64,000 nt of DNA. Source: Gammaproteobacteria bacterium (GTDB lineage Bacteria > Pseudomonadota > Gammaproteobacteria > Arenicellales > JAJDZL01). Positions 18,967-29,435 of the stretch are shown piece after piece; the stretch's first letter is position 1; the number at the start of each line of letters is the position of its first letter. The stretch is taken from assembly GCA_022823405.1 (NCBI GenBank), contig JAJDXD010000110.1, forward strand, positions 1 through 64,000. The letters run 5' to 3'. The notes below the pieces were generated by a model. It was not told the DNA's origin, ran no database searches, and saw only the letters and a program-made list of their open reading frames with translations. The translations under genes were made by a program, and so were the position numbers.

Positions 18967-20319
18967 CTAAGTGGGGGCGATTCCGTGAGCCTGTAAGGAT
19001 TTCACGATCAGGCGCCGAAAACGATAAACCATTATAAAGATTGCGACAGAGCAAGCCACACCCACTGACCACATGAGTCCGGTTGGGCCAGTACCCATGT
19101 GAATCCCGAATAGCCATGCAAATGGAATCATCACCACCCAAAACGCAGTAATCAGTGTGCGCGTAATGAACCACATGTCCTGGTATCCCCTCAGCACACC
19201 AACAGAGACCGCCTGAAGGCCATCTAGAACCAGAATAAATGCCGCGGCGATCACCATCGGAACGGCAATTGTCAAAACCTCCGGGTCCTGGCTGTAAAGC
19301 CGGGACAGGAATTCAGGTGCAGCAAAAAATAACGTTGCAATCAAACTCAGAGAAATCGCACCTAGAATCATAGCTGTCCAACCGGATAGAGCTGCTTTTT
19401 GTGGACTGCCCTGCCCCAGGAAATTAGCCACGCGAACAGTAGCAGCCATCGAATAGCCCAATCCGATCATAAACGCAATTGTAATAAGGTTCATCCCGAT
19501 TGTCCAGGCTGCGGTTTCAAGAACCCCCATATAACCGGCAAACAGTGTCATAACCAGAAATGATGCGGATTCCATACCATGGCCAAGTGCTGTTGGATAG
19601 CCAAGTTGGCGAAGATTCTTTGAAAATTCCCGAAATTGGCGTAGCTTCCCTACAATGCCGTAGCGGATTCTATCAACAGCGTAAAACACATAACCCAATA
19701 GAATCAGAAAGCCAGCCCACCGAACAATACTGGTCGCGAGTGCAGCGCCTTCTGCACCCATTGCGGGTGCACCATGATTGCCAAAAATGAACATCCAGTT
19801 GAGATAAAGGTTCAGCAAATTTGAACCTAATGTGACAACCATTGCAGGTATCGGTCGCTGCAAACCTTCAAGCAGTAAAGAGGTCGTGATGAAGCAAAGG
19901 AGTCCAGCCAGCCCCAGGCCGTGCATGGCCAATACGCGCCCGGCTCCGACTGATAGCTCTTCACTTTGGCCGACCAGACGGAAGAAGTACTCGCCAAACA
20001 GCATGAGAATTCCGAGTAAAATTCCGATAGCAAGTGCGTGCACCAGTCCGACACGCCAGATCGCACCGCAATTTGCAAAATTTCCAGTCCCTTCGTAACT
20101 TGCTGTCAGTATTGCAACAGGCAGTACCGATCCGATTCCGATGAGAATCAGCGAAACATGGAGCCCGTTTGCAAGTCCATAGAATGCAATTTCCTTGGTG
20201 CCTGCATAACCACACATTGCAACATCAACGGTGATGATCAGTATTGCGCCTGCGCGGGCTAGTAGCACGGGTGCTGCAAGGCGAATGATAGGCCAGAGTT
20301 CGTGCTTGGAGATGACCAA
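18967..20319 (-). CDS. MATE-family multidrug/Na+ efflux transporter
   Basis: A 450-residue integral membrane protein with about 12 hydrophobic segments and the internal two-fold layout of MATE proteins: an opening I-I-R-L-A-A-P-V-L-L block and a later repeat G-Y-P-T-A-L-G-H-G-M-E-S, with R-V-A-N-F-L-G-Q-G in the middle loop. It would export cationic compounds against Na+ or H+. No regulator is adjacent. Substrate unknown. Confidence 0.9.
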   Translation of the reverse strand: MVISKHELWPIIRLAAPVLLARAGAILIITVDVAMCGYAGTKEIAFYGLANGLHVSLILIGIGSVLPVAILTASYEGTGNFANCGAIWRVGLVHALAIGILLGILMLFGEYFFRLVGQSEELSVGAGRVLAMHGLGLAGLLCFITTSLLLEGLQRPIPAMVVTLGSNLLNLYLNWMFIFGNHGAPAMGAEGAALATSIVRWAGFLILLGYVFYAVDRIRYGIVGKLRQFREFSKNLRQLGYPTALGHGMESASFLVMTLFAGYMGVLETAAWTIGMNLITIAFMIGLGYSMAATVRVANFLGQGSPQKAALSGWTAMILGAISLSLIATLFFAAPEFLSRLYSQDPEVLTIAVPMVIAAAFILVLDGLQAVSVGVLRGYQDMWFITRTLITAFWVVMIPFAWLFGIHMGTGPTGLMWSVGVACSVAIFIMVYRFRRLIVKSLQAHGIAPT

Positions 20320-20468
20320 AACAGTGGTTCTAATTTTGTAAGGAATGATGTGGTGCGAGAATTACGCAAAAACGCACATTGTACGATTTATTCCAGGTGC
20401 GTGAAACTGACAGAATTGCAAGCCCCACTTGTGGGTAAGGCTTGCTTGTCGGTTTTCCTGAAAATTTG

Positions 20469-20506
20469 GTTTAACGTCAGTGGTGCCACAAAAACTGACG
20501 TTAAAC
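20469..20506. repeat. Perfect 13-bp inverted repeat
   Basis: GTTTAACGTCAGT (20469-20481) and its exact complement (20494-20506) are separated by 12 bases. It sits between the start of the MATE gene and the end of the DUF3179 gene, both on the minus strand. There is no T tract, so it is not a standard terminator. It could be an operator upstream of the MATE gene or an RNA hairpin. Confidence 0.6.
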
Positions 20507-20580
20507 GGTGCTTGAACTCTTTTCGTCTACTAAGCGGATATTGAGATTGCCAAAATATTCGGATCATGAGTTGATGTCAT

Positions 20581-21735
20581 TCAAAGTCTGCTATAGATTT
20601 CAGACTCTGGGTGAAATGCCAGCCACGCAAAAGCAAAGTGTACGCCATTGGTGACATCTACCAATTCCTTACCGTGCAGCGGCCCGGCGACAGCCTGTCC
20701 GAAAAGATTCCATTGCGATCCAGTCTGCACGTCATAAAAGTTCCCGTCGTCACGTTTTTCAAAATCCAGCTGAAGTTCATCTAACTGACGTCTAAAGACA
20801 GTGGCAGAAGGGATGATTCGTGAGTCTGCAATACTGCGTTCATCGAGTGCAGAAGCCGCATCGTCCATGCTGAAAATTACAATTGAAACACCGTTGAACC
20901 TGTCATTAATGACTGGCTCTTCGTCAAAAACGGAGAATGGATAAACCCGATGTTTACCATTGACTGATACATTGACGACTCTTTCCATAGCGGGCAGACG
21001 GGAGTCCGCGGGATCGCTGAGTAAAAAAGGAACGTTGTTGATGTCATCGTAGCCGCGGTATGGGTTGTCTCCATAGTTTCTTCTGAAGCCTGTATCCCTG
21101 GACAGTACCTGACCTTCAGGATAAGCTAGGGCGAACTGTTCAAAGGACGTAATTTGAGATGGCAGTAAATCCAGATCAACCCCTGCATAGTGCCCAACGA
21201 TACCACTACCTGTTATTTGCTGCCACCAGGACTCAGTCTGCCGGTCATACATTACCAGATCACTTTTTCGCAGATTTCCGGTTGTACCGAAGTCAAGTAT
21301 TTCACCATCAAGATTTCGGTCAAATACGATGGATGCATTGCAAAGCGGGCAGAATGTCACGGCGACGAATCGGTCGTTCAACATGTCATTGACAATCTCG
21401 TGCCATATCAGAATCTGTAAGGGATAGGCTTTGGCCTCACCCAAAATATCCAAAACAATGACCGGCTCTCTAAGATTCAGCCATTTCAATGCGGACTCAA
21501 CTGATACAAATACTGGATGATCAATTGACGGAATGCCATCTTTCGGAGGACCGCCTGATCGAATTTCGGAGAGTTCGATTACACTGTTTTCGAAGTCCGT
21601 ATTTGGCCAGTCTTTAAATCTAGGAGAAGTTTGTGCCTCGAGGGTGGGAATCGCGATCCAGAAGATTGCGAATGTTAGGATCAACGACAGAATGTGAGCA
21701 GGGCGCATTAGTTTAAGTTCGTTTTTTTTGTTCAT
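20581..21735 (-). CDS. DUF3179 domain protein, exported
   Basis: A 384-residue protein with an amino-terminal hydrophobic signal segment (about residues 13-35) ending near L-E-A-Q, so it is probably periplasmic. The body matches DUF3179: A-K-A-Y-P-L-Q-I-L-I-W-H-E-I-V-N-D, V-T-F-C-P-L-C-N near residue 130 and F-G-T-T-G-N-L-R-K-S-D-L-V-M-Y-D-R. The C-P-L-C pair and nearby His suggest metal or redox chemistry, but the family has no established activity. It is upstream of the MATE gene and downstream of an MFS gene on the same strand. Confidence 0.85.
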   Translation of the reverse strand: MNKKNELKLMRPAHILSLILTFAIFWIAIPTLEAQTSPRFKDWPNTDFENSVIELSEIRSGGPPKDGIPSIDHPVFVSVESALKWLNLREPVIVLDILGEAKAYPLQILIWHEIVNDMLNDRFVAVTFCPLCNASIVFDRNLDGEILDFGTTGNLRKSDLVMYDRQTESWWQQITGSGIVGHYAGVDLDLLPSQITSFEQFALAYPEGQVLSRDTGFRRNYGDNPYRGYDDINNVPFLLSDPADSRLPAMERVVNVSVNGKHRVYPFSVFDEEPVINDRFNGVSIVIFSMDDAASALDERSIADSRIIPSATVFRRQLDELQLDFEKRDDGNFYDVQTGSQWNLFGQAVAGPLHGKELVDVTNGVHFAFAWLAFHPESEIYSRL

Positions 21736-21836
21736 CTTGGATTTCCAGAAAATAGTTGGCTAGTAAAACAGACTGGTTTTTTGTCTAAATGTTCTGTTAT
21801 CCGCGCATTGTCCCGAAAAAATTATTCTTGCGCAGT

Positions 21837-23051
21837 TCAAACTGGTTCGCGATTCGACATTTTCAGCATCGCCAGTGGGCCAATCATAACAATAACACCG
21901 AGTGTTAGAAATGCCGCACCCCAGGCGGTAGGACTATGGCCGCCGCCAGCCAGGTCCAGTACCACACCAAAAATTATGGGACCAATGAACGCGCCAACAA
22001 AACCAATCAGAGTATGTACAGCCATGGTTGTGCCTCGAACTCTGGCATCTGCTGAAGCAATGACGGCGGATGAAATTGATGCGGAATCAGCGATCGACAG
22101 GATTGCATAAAGACACACCAGACACAGAATCAGAATCATTGACAGTTGGCTGGAGAAACCAAGAGCAATCCCGGTCAGCACAGCTAACAGCATGACCGAA
22201 ATTATGACCTTGATACGATTTATCCGACCCGCAATTTCATTGACAATCACACTGAACGGTTGGGCGATAAACGTGGCACACGCGACAATTAAGGCCGGAT
22301 TCCAGTTGCTGCCAAAAGTCGGTAAATCTCGACCCGACATCGCAAAAACCAGAAAAGTAACCGTCCATGACCGAAAAACAAACAACTCCATGTTGTGCAC
22401 GCTGTAGGCAATGCTGAATCCGATTGCCTTACGATTTTTAAACACTGGTTTAAGGTCTGGTAGCAAAGTAAACTTTTCGTTGGCCCGAAGTGGTGATGAC
22501 TGTGGGAGAAACAAAAGTGCGATGAAGAACGCCAGCAAAGCTCCGATCGAGGAAGCAGCAAAGCTGTGCTGCCAAATCATCATATCCGCCAAAAGACCGG
22601 CAGTCAGAAACGACACAGCAACACCAACACCAAAACACATGGTGTAGACTGCGACGGTTCTACTTTGAAGGTGGTTAGGAACTGCATCGACCAGAGACTT
22701 GAGTCCTGGCATGTAGGTACCGGCTAGTGCGATTCCCTGAACAAAGCGCCAAAAGCTAGCGGTGGCGACACCCGTATTGAGAAACGCAAATCCCAAAGGT
22801 GCAAGCATGGTCAATGCCATCGAATAGAGATAAATTTTTCGGGCATCAATTCGATCTGTCAACGGCACGAGCAGAATAACACCGAGCAGGTAACCTCCAA
22901 AGTAAATCCCGGCTACCCAACCGATTTCAGTGTTAGAGGCTGCCCACTCAATTTGTAAGGTCGGAATCAGTGTAGGATATACCGCGAACGGAACCATACC
23001 TAGGACGTGAGCAACACAGATCAACGCGATCGTAATTTTCAACCACTGCAT
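21837..23051 (-). CDS. MFS transporter
   Basis: About 404 residues with 12 predicted membrane helices. The MFS loop signature appears as G-G-Y-L-L-G-V-I-L-L-V-P-L-T-D-R-I-D-A-R between helices 2 and 3. The start is placed at ATG 23051, where the first helix begins; an upstream open stretch of 38 codons is hydrophilic and unlikely. No substrate can be assigned. It diverges from the 23292 gene. Confidence 0.85.
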   Translation of the reverse strand: MQWLKITIALICVAHVLGMVPFAVYPTLIPTLQIEWAASNTEIGWVAGIYFGGYLLGVILLVPLTDRIDARKIYLYSMALTMLAPLGFAFLNTGVATASFWRFVQGIALAGTYMPGLKSLVDAVPNHLQSRTVAVYTMCFGVGVAVSFLTAGLLADMMIWQHSFAASSIGALLAFFIALLFLPQSSPLRANEKFTLLPDLKPVFKNRKAIGFSIAYSVHNMELFVFRSWTVTFLVFAMSGRDLPTFGSNWNPALIVACATFIAQPFSVIVNEIAGRINRIKVIISVMLLAVLTGIALGFSSQLSMILILCLVCLYAILSIADSASISSAVIASADARVRGTTMAVHTLIGFVGAFIGPIIFGVVLDLAGGGHSPTAWGAAFLTLGVIVMIGPLAMLKMSNREPV

Positions 23052-23291
23052 GGAAAGTGTTTGTCTGGATGGTATTGGTGAATTCGCGAGTCGTTGATCG
23101 ACGTGAAATCTGAAGTCATGGCATGGAATCAAAGTTGTTGGCGTAATTATCCTACGCTTTGTCACCTTTAGAGGACTATGGATTGTTGGTAGGATTCGCT
23201 CTTGCAGAAACGATTGACAAAGCCGATTGTCATAAAATAGAAGAAAGCCAGTCCGCCCGGTTTTTATCTGAATCCAAACGCCTGAACTTTC

Positions 23292-23660
23292 ATGTTAACG
23301 AAATTCCTATTTACGATCGCGGTGATCGTGGTTGTTTTGCTTGTTTACCAGGCTCGATTCAGGCCCGTGTCCCAAGCTGTACAGAAAGCGAAACACAGCA
23401 CTGCTTTTCCGAACAAACCCTCAAAATGGGTGGTCTATACAGTGGCGGGTATCCTCGCGGTGTCCTCCGGAATTGTCTACTTCTTCAAGTGGCAATCTGA
23501 CAACACGATACTCACCATACGCGTCATCAACGCTCAACAGGAAGAACCATTTAGTTACAAGGCACGTCAAAAGGACATCAAGGGCCGAACATTTACTACT
23601 CTTGACGGCAGGGTGGTGACATTAGGTGCGTCAGACAGAATCGAATTAATTGATGACTGA
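23292..23660 (+). CDS. Small membrane protein of unknown function
   Basis: A 122-residue protein with two hydrophobic helices (about residues 3-20 and 45-65) and a soluble tail rich in charged residues that ends D-R-I-E-L-I-D-D. The tail has a short beta-type pattern (G-R-T-F-T-T-L-D-G-R-V-V-T-L-G). The family is not recognised with certainty. It is followed after 33 bases by the rhomboid protease gene and then the YyaL-like gene on the same strand, so the three may form one operon. Confidence 0.65.
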   Translation: MLTKFLFTIAVIVVVLLVYQARFRPVSQAVQKAKHSTAFPNKPSKWVVYTVAGILAVSSGIVYFFKWQSDNTILTIRVINAQQEEPFSYKARQKDIKGRTFTTLDGRVVTLGASDRIELIDD

Positions 23661-23693
23661 GTTTAGATCGAAAAATCGGACTTAGGTAAAGAC

Positions 23694-24272
23694 ATGCAGA
23701 TCACTATTGGCCTGATAGGAATGTCGATTTTTGTCACTCTTTTGAGTGGTTTTGGTGAGTCTGCCGTAATCGTAACCAAGACGCTGATCACCGCCTCATC
23801 ATTCGGGGTATTGGATGAAATTCGATCAGGTGAGCTGTGGCGATTAATCACGCCCGCATTTATTCATTTCGACATCTATCACCTAGTTTTCAATTTGCTG
23901 TGGGTCTGGGTTTGTGGTGGAGCAATCGAAAAGCGCCGCGGATGGTTGGTCTACCTGTTCATTTTTGCAGTCGCTGCATCAGTTTCCAATTTGGCGCAAT
24001 ATTGGTATTCCGGACCGGCATTCGGTGGTATGTCTGGCGTTGTGTACGCATTCGTGGGCTATATTTGGATGCAGATGAAGTTCAATCCCATCGGTTATGC
24101 TGGAGTGATACCAAGAGCCGTCATACCGTTGATGATGATCTGGTTTATAGCCTGTTGGCTCAATCTGATCCCGAATGTCGCCAATATTGCACACACGACA
24201 GGATTGATTCTAGGAGTGATTTGGGGGCGAGTTGATGCCATGATTGCGTTTAATCGCTATCGGGCACTCTGA
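23694..24272 (+). CDS. Rhomboid-family intramembrane serine protease
   Basis: A 192-residue membrane protein with about six helices. The catalytic serine motif G-G-M-S-G lies near residue 112 and the catalytic His is in [11 protein letters not shown] near 165. H-x-x-x-N in the second helix appears as H-L-V-F-N near 62. These are the standard rhomboid (GlpG-like) catalytic features. It would cleave membrane proteins within the bilayer; substrates unknown. It is two bases upstream of the next gene. Confidence 0.88.
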   Translation: MQITIGLIGMSIFVTLLSGFGESAVIVTKTLITASSFGVLDEIRSGELWRLITPAFIHFDIYHLVFNLLWVWVCGGAIEKRRGWLVYLFIFAVAASVSNLAQYWYSGPAFGGMSGVVYAFVGYIWMQMKFNPIGYAGVIPRAVIPLMMIWFIACWLNLIPNVANIAHTTGLILGVIWGRVDAMIAFNRYRAL

Positions 24273-24274
24273 CA

Positions 24275-26692
24275 ATGCGTTTTTTCCTTTTACGATCAGG
24301 ATGTTCTGGCCTGGTCCCTCTGCTCGGGTTATTGTGGTCTCTTTCTGCACTAGCCGATTCTCAATTTCTGCCACTACCAGGCGCTCCCGAAATGCCGATG
24401 GAAGTTCGACAGGCTATTGATCAGGTTTGGAAATCCCGAAGTACAGACCACGAAATTCGAACCAAGCACCTTCAGGAGGATGGTACGCCCCATTACGCCA
24501 ATCGTCTGATATTGGAATTGTCCCCCTATTTGAATCAGCACGCTCATAATCCCGTCAACTGGCATGCCTGGGATAAAGAAGCTTTCGAGCTGGCTAGACA
24601 GCTTGACCGCCCGGTGTTAATTTCGATTGGTTACTCTTCGTGCCATTGGTGCCACGTGATGGAAGAGGAAAGCTATGACAATCTAAAGATTGCCACGTTG
24701 CTGAATAAGCACTATATCGCCATCAAAGTGGACCGGGAAATCAATCCCGATATTGATGAACTTTACTTGCTTGCAGTCCAGATTATGGGCGGCAATGGTG
24801 GCTGGCCACTCCATATGTTCGTCACACCAGAGGGCAAACCGTTTCTCGGACTGGTTTATGTGCCACCTGAAGATTTCGAGGTGTTGCTGAATGAAGTGCA
24901 TTTAGTTTGGAAAAATGACAAGGCGGAGCTCGAAAAAATTGCCAATCAGGTAACCGAGGCGGTCCAGTCATTTGGTGCGACATCAAGCCAGGATATTGAG
25001 ATTGGAAAACTGCAAATTGACCATTTTGTTACCGAGCTCTTTTTGGAAGACCAGGCGCTAGATGAGTTTTCGCCGCCAAGCTCAAAATTCCCATTGGAAT
25101 CAGAACTGCTTCTGTTGTTGGATGTCGCAATTCGTGACAACAATGAAACTGCGTTGCAACTGGCAGAAAATCGACTGACTGCGATGGCGATGGGCGGCAT
25201 CCGCGATCATGTTGGAGGCGGGTTTCACCGCTATTCGGTTGACAATGAATGGCTGGTGCCGCATTTTGAAAAAATGCTCTACAACCAGGCACTTCTGGCT
25301 CGAGCTTACCTTAAAGCATTTGCACAGACTGGAAAGAACTTGTACAGAAGGGTTGCAGAGCAGACTTTGGATTATGTGTTGCGCGATATGCGAAGCGAAG
25401 AGGGACTGTTTTGGTCAGCAACCGATGCAGACAGTGAGGGACGTGAAGGAACTTATTTTCTCTGGACAGTGGATGAAATCGTCAAATCGGTTGGCACTGA
25501 TGCTGAATTTGTGCTCAATCACTATGGTGTGACTGAAGTTGGCAACTTTGAAGGAAGAAATATTTTTTTTCTCTCCGAACTTCCAGAAGACCGTGCGTCC
25601 GCGGCTGAAATTAATGTCGAATCTTACCTAGACAAACTATCGGTCGGTGTTGAAAAGCTGCGAACCTCTCGAGAGCTCAGACCCAAACCCTATCTTGATG
25701 ACAAGGTGATCACGGCATGGAATGCCATGATGATTACAACGCTTGCCCAGGCTGGTTCAATTTTGGATGAATCGCGATACCTAAATGCCGCAATCACTGC
25801 TGCAGAACGCCTCTGGATGCACACCTGGGACCCGAATGAAAAACATCTTTTTCGGATTTTACGTGATGACAAACTAAGCGAATCCGGCAAACTTCGAGAC
25901 TATGCGTATTTGTCTCAGTCCTTGCTTACCTTGTATGATGAAACTGGTGACGAGTTGTGGCTTAAGCGGAGTCAGTCTATAGTCGATTCGATGGTTGAGA
26001 AATTCTGGGACCGGCAGAAAGGTGGTTTCTTTTCCGTTTCAGAAAACGATGCGGCGGATTTGATTGCCAGACACAAAGATCGCTTTGATGAATCGCTACC
26101 ATCGGGCAATTCTGTTGCGGCAAGTTCGCTGTCCAAGCTGCATCGCCGTACAGGTCAGCAAATTTACGCCCGACTTGCGGATCAACTATTCCAAACATTC
26201 GCAGCAGAAATTGTGCAGATTCCAACGAGCTATGGCTATGCACTGAAAGCCTTGCAGGATCATCGGGACGGGTTAATTGGCCCTTTGGAATTTGCTGGTT
26301 CTGGCAGTGTTAGAGCGACGGTTCGCGCAGTGGATCGAAGCGACAACCAAATACAGACAATCGTCGAAGTGGCCCTTGCAGATGGCTGGCATGTTCAGTC
26401 CAATCAGCCATTGGCTGATAACTTGATAGCCACACAGGTCTCAAGTGTGTCTGAAGATTGGCAGTTAGAAAATGTGACTTATCCGCCGGCAGATGAAGCT
26501 TATCTATCGTTTCAAACAGACCCGCTATCGGCCTGGAGCGGGACAGTACAGATTCCGGTTGAATTCAAAGCAGTGGGCGAGCCTGACAGTGCTCTGCAGC
26601 TGAATCTTCAACTGCAGGCTTGTAATGACGAGTTATGCCTGTTGCCAGAAAACGTGCGACTGGAGTTGCCACTGGGTTTAGTCAGGGACTAA
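24275..26692 (+). CDS. YyaL/Spermatogenesis-associated-20-like thioredoxin-domain protein with DsbD-alpha-like tail
   Basis: An 805-residue protein. A signal segment (about 1-28) suggests export. The DUF255 thioredoxin-like domain follows with N-P-V-N-W and C-H-W-C-H-V-M around residue 128, then an alpha/alpha toroid region resembling glycoside hydrolase-like YyaL proteins ([18 protein letters not shown]). The last 130 or so residues add a beta-sandwich domain with A-D-G-W-H-V-Q-S-N and a [10 protein letters not shown] motif, like the amino-terminal (alpha) domain of DsbD that receives electrons in the periplasm. Such a fusion hints at a periplasmic thiol-redox role. The stop overlaps the convergent SDR gene by 11 bases. 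Confidence 0.8.
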   Translation: MRFFLLRSGCSGLVPLLGLLWSLSALADSQFLPLPGAPEMPMEVRQAIDQVWKSRSTDHEIRTKHLQEDGTPHYANRLILELSPYLNQHAHNPVNWHAWDKEAFELARQLDRPVLISIGYSSCHWCHVMEEESYDNLKIATLLNKHYIAIKVDREINPDIDELYLLAVQIMGGNGGWPLHMFVTPEGKPFLGLVYVPPEDFEVLLNEVHLVWKNDKAELEKIANQVTEAVQSFGATSSQDIEIGKLQIDHFVTELFLEDQALDEFSPPSSKFPLESELLLLLDVAIRDNNETALQLAENRLTAMAMGGIRDHVGGGFHRYSVDNEWLVPHFEKMLYNQALLARAYLKAFAQTGKNLYRRVAEQTLDYVLRDMRSEEGLFWSATDADSEGREGTYFLWTVDEIVKSVGTDAEFVLNHYGVTEVGNFEGRNIFFLSELPEDRASAAEINVESYLDKLSVGVEKLRTSRELRPKPYLDDKVITAWNAMMITTLAQAGSILDESRYLNAAITAAERLWMHTWDPNEKHLFRILRDDKLSESGKLRDYAYLSQSLLTLYDETGDELWLKRSQSIVDSMVEKFWDRQKGGFFSVSENDAADLIARHKDRFDESLPSGNSVAASSLSKLHRRTGQQIYARLADQLFQTFAAEIVQIPTSYGYALKALQDHRDGLIGPLEFAGSGSVRATVRAVDRSDNQIQTIVEVALADGWHVQSNQPLADNLIATQVSSVSEDWQLENVTYPPADEAYLSFQTDPLSAWSGTVQIPVEFKAVGEPDSALQLNLQLQACNDELCLLPENVRLELPLGLVRD

Positions 26693-27461
26693 GGGCAACC
26701 AGACCGCCGTCGATCAATATGTTTTGCCCGGTTATATAACCTGCGTGAGTACTGCAAAGAAAGGCGCATAGTGCGCCAAATTCGTCCGGTGAACCGAAGC
26801 GTCTGGCTGGTATGTGCTGTTTGCCCTTTTCCAGCAGGTCTTCAATCGATTCGTCAGCTTCAGTGGCAGCTCGCGTCATGCTGGTACGAAGTCGGTCGGT
26901 GTCAAAGCGGCCTGGCAGAATCGCATTGACAGTGACATTGAAAGGAGCGACCTGCCGCGATGCGCCAGCGAAAAAACCAGTCAGACCTGAGCGCGCACCG
27001 TTGGACAGGTCAAGGTGTTGAATTGGCGCTTTCACAGATGATGACGTTACATTGATGACCCGTCCGAATCGTCTTTCAATCATGCCATCAATAACGCGCT
27101 GGAAGAGATCAATCGGCGTGAGCATGTTGTTGTTGAGGGCAGAACGCCAGTCATCCAGAGTCCATTCCCGAAAATCACCAACCGGCGGACCACCGGCGTT
27201 ATTGACGAGAATATCAAGATCAGGTGTTTCATTCAAGGCCTTGTCGCGACCTGATTCTGTCGTGATGTCGCAGCAAATGATGGCAACATCTCCCTTGGCA
27301 ATGGCTCCTATTTCACGCTGGGTCGCTTCCAGAGTGTTCGGGTCTCGGCCGTTAAGCCAGACGTTTGCGCCTTCTGCGGCTAAAGCACGCGCACAGCCCT
27401 TGCCGATACCTTTACTAGAGGCGCACACCAACGCGTTTTTTCCTTTGAGACCGAGTTCCAT
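26682..27461 (-). CDS. SDR-family oxidoreductase without the usual catalytic Tyr
   Basis: A 259-residue SDR with a cofactor segment [14 protein letters not shown] at about residue 88, a Ser-rich V-T-S-S-S-V-K block and the terminal L-I-D-G-G. The Y-x-x-x-K catalytic motif is replaced by a segment reading L-S-N-G-A-R-S-G, as in a known divergent group annotated as 3-oxoacyl-ACP reductase-like. Activity may therefore differ from normal SDR chemistry. It ends inside the 3-prime end of the YyaL-like gene. Confidence 0.8.
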   Translation of the reverse strand: MELGLKGKNALVCASSKGIGKGCARALAAEGANVWLNGRDPNTLEATQREIGAIAKGDVAIICCDITTESGRDKALNETPDLDILVNNAGGPPVGDFREWTLDDWRSALNNNMLTPIDLFQRVIDGMIERRFGRVINVTSSSVKAPIQHLDLSNGARSGLTGFFAGASRQVAPFNVTVNAILPGRFDTDRLRTSMTRAATEADESIEDLLEKGKQHIPARRFGSPDEFGALCAFLCSTHAGYITGQNILIDGGLVALSP

Positions 27462-27505
27462 GTTGAAATTCTCCTGTGATGTCAGGGACTGAAGTGATAG
27501 ATTAA

Positions 27506-28378
27506 ATGGCTAGCGCTGCCAACAATCTCCGGGGAGCCACCTGGATCGTCGGGTCTGCCGTAGTTGCAACGGTCATGAGTTCCGGCGTTCATGAACTAGC
27601 CGGGTCGATACACTCCGCGCAGGCGGTATTCATACGCGGTGTCATCGGTTCACTCCTTATTCTTGCATTCTCGTTACCACGCTCAGATTTCAGTATACGC
27701 ACCAAGCGGCTTAAACTGCATATTGTACGAGGGGTGATTGGCGTTGTCGCCATAAACCTAGGGTTTTATTCACTCCAGATCCTGCCTCTAGCGACAGTCA
27801 CAGCGCTCTTTTTTACAACACCACTGTTTGTGACTGCTCTAAGCATCCCAATGCTGAAAGAAAAAGTTGGCGTTCGGCGGATCATGGCATCAATCATCGG
27901 ATTTTTGGGGGCAGTGCTGGTGATTGGCTATCTACCGGAGCCATTAAGCATCAAGTGGTTCGCACCAATTTTTGCATCTGTTGCGTTTTCGCTGACTTTG
28001 GTTACGGGCAAACAATTGTCTTCAACCGAAAACCCTGGCACTATCGTGCTCTATTTCTCAATGATTTTGGCAGTGGGCAGCTTACCGCCTGCCATCATTG
28101 TCTGGCAGACTCCCAACTGGACAGAATGGGGACTTCTCACCATGATTGCGGCGATGTCGGCACTTCGAAACTATATGGACGTACGCGGTTATGCGTTGGG
28201 CGATGCACAATTTGTCTCACCTTTTTTGTACACCCGAATCATTTTCATGGTGATCGTTGGTTACTTTGTATTTGATGAAATCCCGCAGATTTCGGCACTG
28301 ATTGGTGCATCGATCATCATTATGAGCACGCTGTATATTCTTCACCGGGAAGTAAAAATTGGAAGACAACAGTCATAA
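27506..28378 (+). CDS. EamA/DMT-family transporter
   Basis: A 290-residue protein with ten predicted membrane helices in two EamA repeats of about 140 residues each. The first helix pair carries H-S-A-Q-A-V-F-I-R-G and helix 4 carries the P-L-A-T-V-T-A-L-F-F-T-T-P-L-F-V pattern typical of drug/metabolite transporters. Substrate unknown. It diverges from the SDR gene. Confidence 0.85.
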   Translation: MASAANNLRGATWIVGSAVVATVMSSGVHELAGSIHSAQAVFIRGVIGSLLILAFSLPRSDFSIRTKRLKLHIVRGVIGVVAINLGFYSLQILPLATVTALFFTTPLFVTALSIPMLKEKVGVRRIMASIIGFLGAVLVIGYLPEPLSIKWFAPIFASVAFSLTLVTGKQLSSTENPGTIVLYFSMILAVGSLPPAIIVWQTPNWTEWGLLTMIAAMSALRNYMDVRGYALGDAQFVSPFLYTRIIFMVIVGYFVFDEIPQISALIGASIIIMSTLYILHREVKIGRQQS

Positions 28379-29065
28379 GTGATGGCCTGAATCTGTGATA
28401 CACCTGAATGCCAGATTGTCGCCCTGCCAGGGAAGAAGGATTTATGGAAAGTAATTGAACCGATCACCAGAACGCGCTAAACAAAATAGCCGTGATGTAT
28501 TCAAATTTGCCATAGATGAGTAAAAAAATTGTGAGAAGACCTATTCTTCCAATCCACGGACAAATCCAACCGGGTCGAACCTAGCTGCGTCGAAAGCTAT
28601 CTGATCGTCCAAAGAAATTTAGGCTCGGCGCTTTTGTTTCAAATTTTGTACTAATGTTGTCTTACCAGCTCTACGTGGCCCAGTGAGCAAAACCACTGGT
28701 ATATCCGAAAGTGCTTCGTTTGTTTTTCGTTCTACGAAACGCTCATATATTGCGATTGCTGCCTATGACAATTAGAACTGTGATCAATGATATTTAGAAT
28801 ATTAAACAATGACAATTGGTACAAAAATCCGTAAAAAGTGAAGTTATATTCATATTTATTCCAATTAGAACAACATGATAACCATAATCTCTAGATTACA
28901 GTTAAAGTTAAGGAATCAATTCAAGTAAATGATTATGACCTCTTCCGGCTAGCTGTATTTTTCCGATTAAAATTTTTTGTAAGAACGATTACTTTAAATC
29001 AAACAGTTCAGTGTTGTCATCGTCTGAGTTTATCGCTCTGGCAACGAATTCGAGTTGAGGACAAC
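28379..29065. other. Degenerate intergenic region with an ATPase relic
   Basis: No intact gene was seen. It holds the minus-strand AAA_14-type ATPase relic at 28541-28762. The rest (28763-29065) is AT-rich without recognisable coding. Confidence 0.5.
28541..28762 (-). pseudogene. Relic of an AAA_14/DUF4143-type ATPase (N-terminal piece)
   Basis: On the minus strand the frame reads I-Y-E-R-F-V-E-R-K-T-N-E-A-L then V-V-L-L-T-G-P-R-R-A-G-K-T-T-L-V, a clear Walker A with the opening layout of AAA_14/DUF4143 ATPases. This is followed by an in-frame TAA, then still recognisable L-D-D...A-A-R-F-D-P-V-G-F-V-R-G-L, and a TAG at 28541. Only the first 70 or so residues of a protein of about 400 remain. 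Confidence 0.75.
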
Positions 29066-29311
29066 ATGGATGCTGGCGACATCTTTCGGGCAGTTTCAAG
29101 GTGGTTTACGCTTAATCAAATCTGGTTGTTTCAGTTAGACTCCCGTCAATTGGAAATACTTCTGAATTGCCGTAGACAGTTGGAACAGGCTGCTGAAATG
29201 ACTCAATCCGCTACAGCTGGTGAAGAGTCGATTTATGGAACAAAAATCGGGTTTGGTAAGTTAGCTAATACTCAGCTAAGTCTGCAACAGAGGTTTGATT
29301 TGCGGAAATGA
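29066..29311 (+). pseudogene. hutH: Relic of histidine ammonia-lyase (N-terminal piece)
   Basis: An 81-codon frame whose second half reads I-Y-G-T-K-I-G-F-G-K-L-A-N-T-Q-L-S-L-Q-Q-R-F-D-L-R-K then stops. Histidine ammonia-lyases have V-Y-G-x-N-T-G-F-G-K-L-A at this point, so homology is clear. The intact enzyme is about 500 residues with the A-S-G prosthetic group further on, which is absent here. No other hut gene is nearby. Confidence 0.7.
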
Positions 29312-29435
29312 CCTGATCTTGTCACACTGTTGTGGCGTAGGGCCCACCTTATAGACAGCCTATAGTACGGTTGAGTATGCAACTAGAACCATATGCCCTC
29401 GAAGTTTTGTCGGTTCCGCGTATTGACAGAAATCA

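Noticed and set aside
2426-27461. The two SDR genes as missing sterol ketoreductases
   Set aside because: They lie far from the sterol locus and resemble general SDR groups; nothing in sequence links them to sterols.
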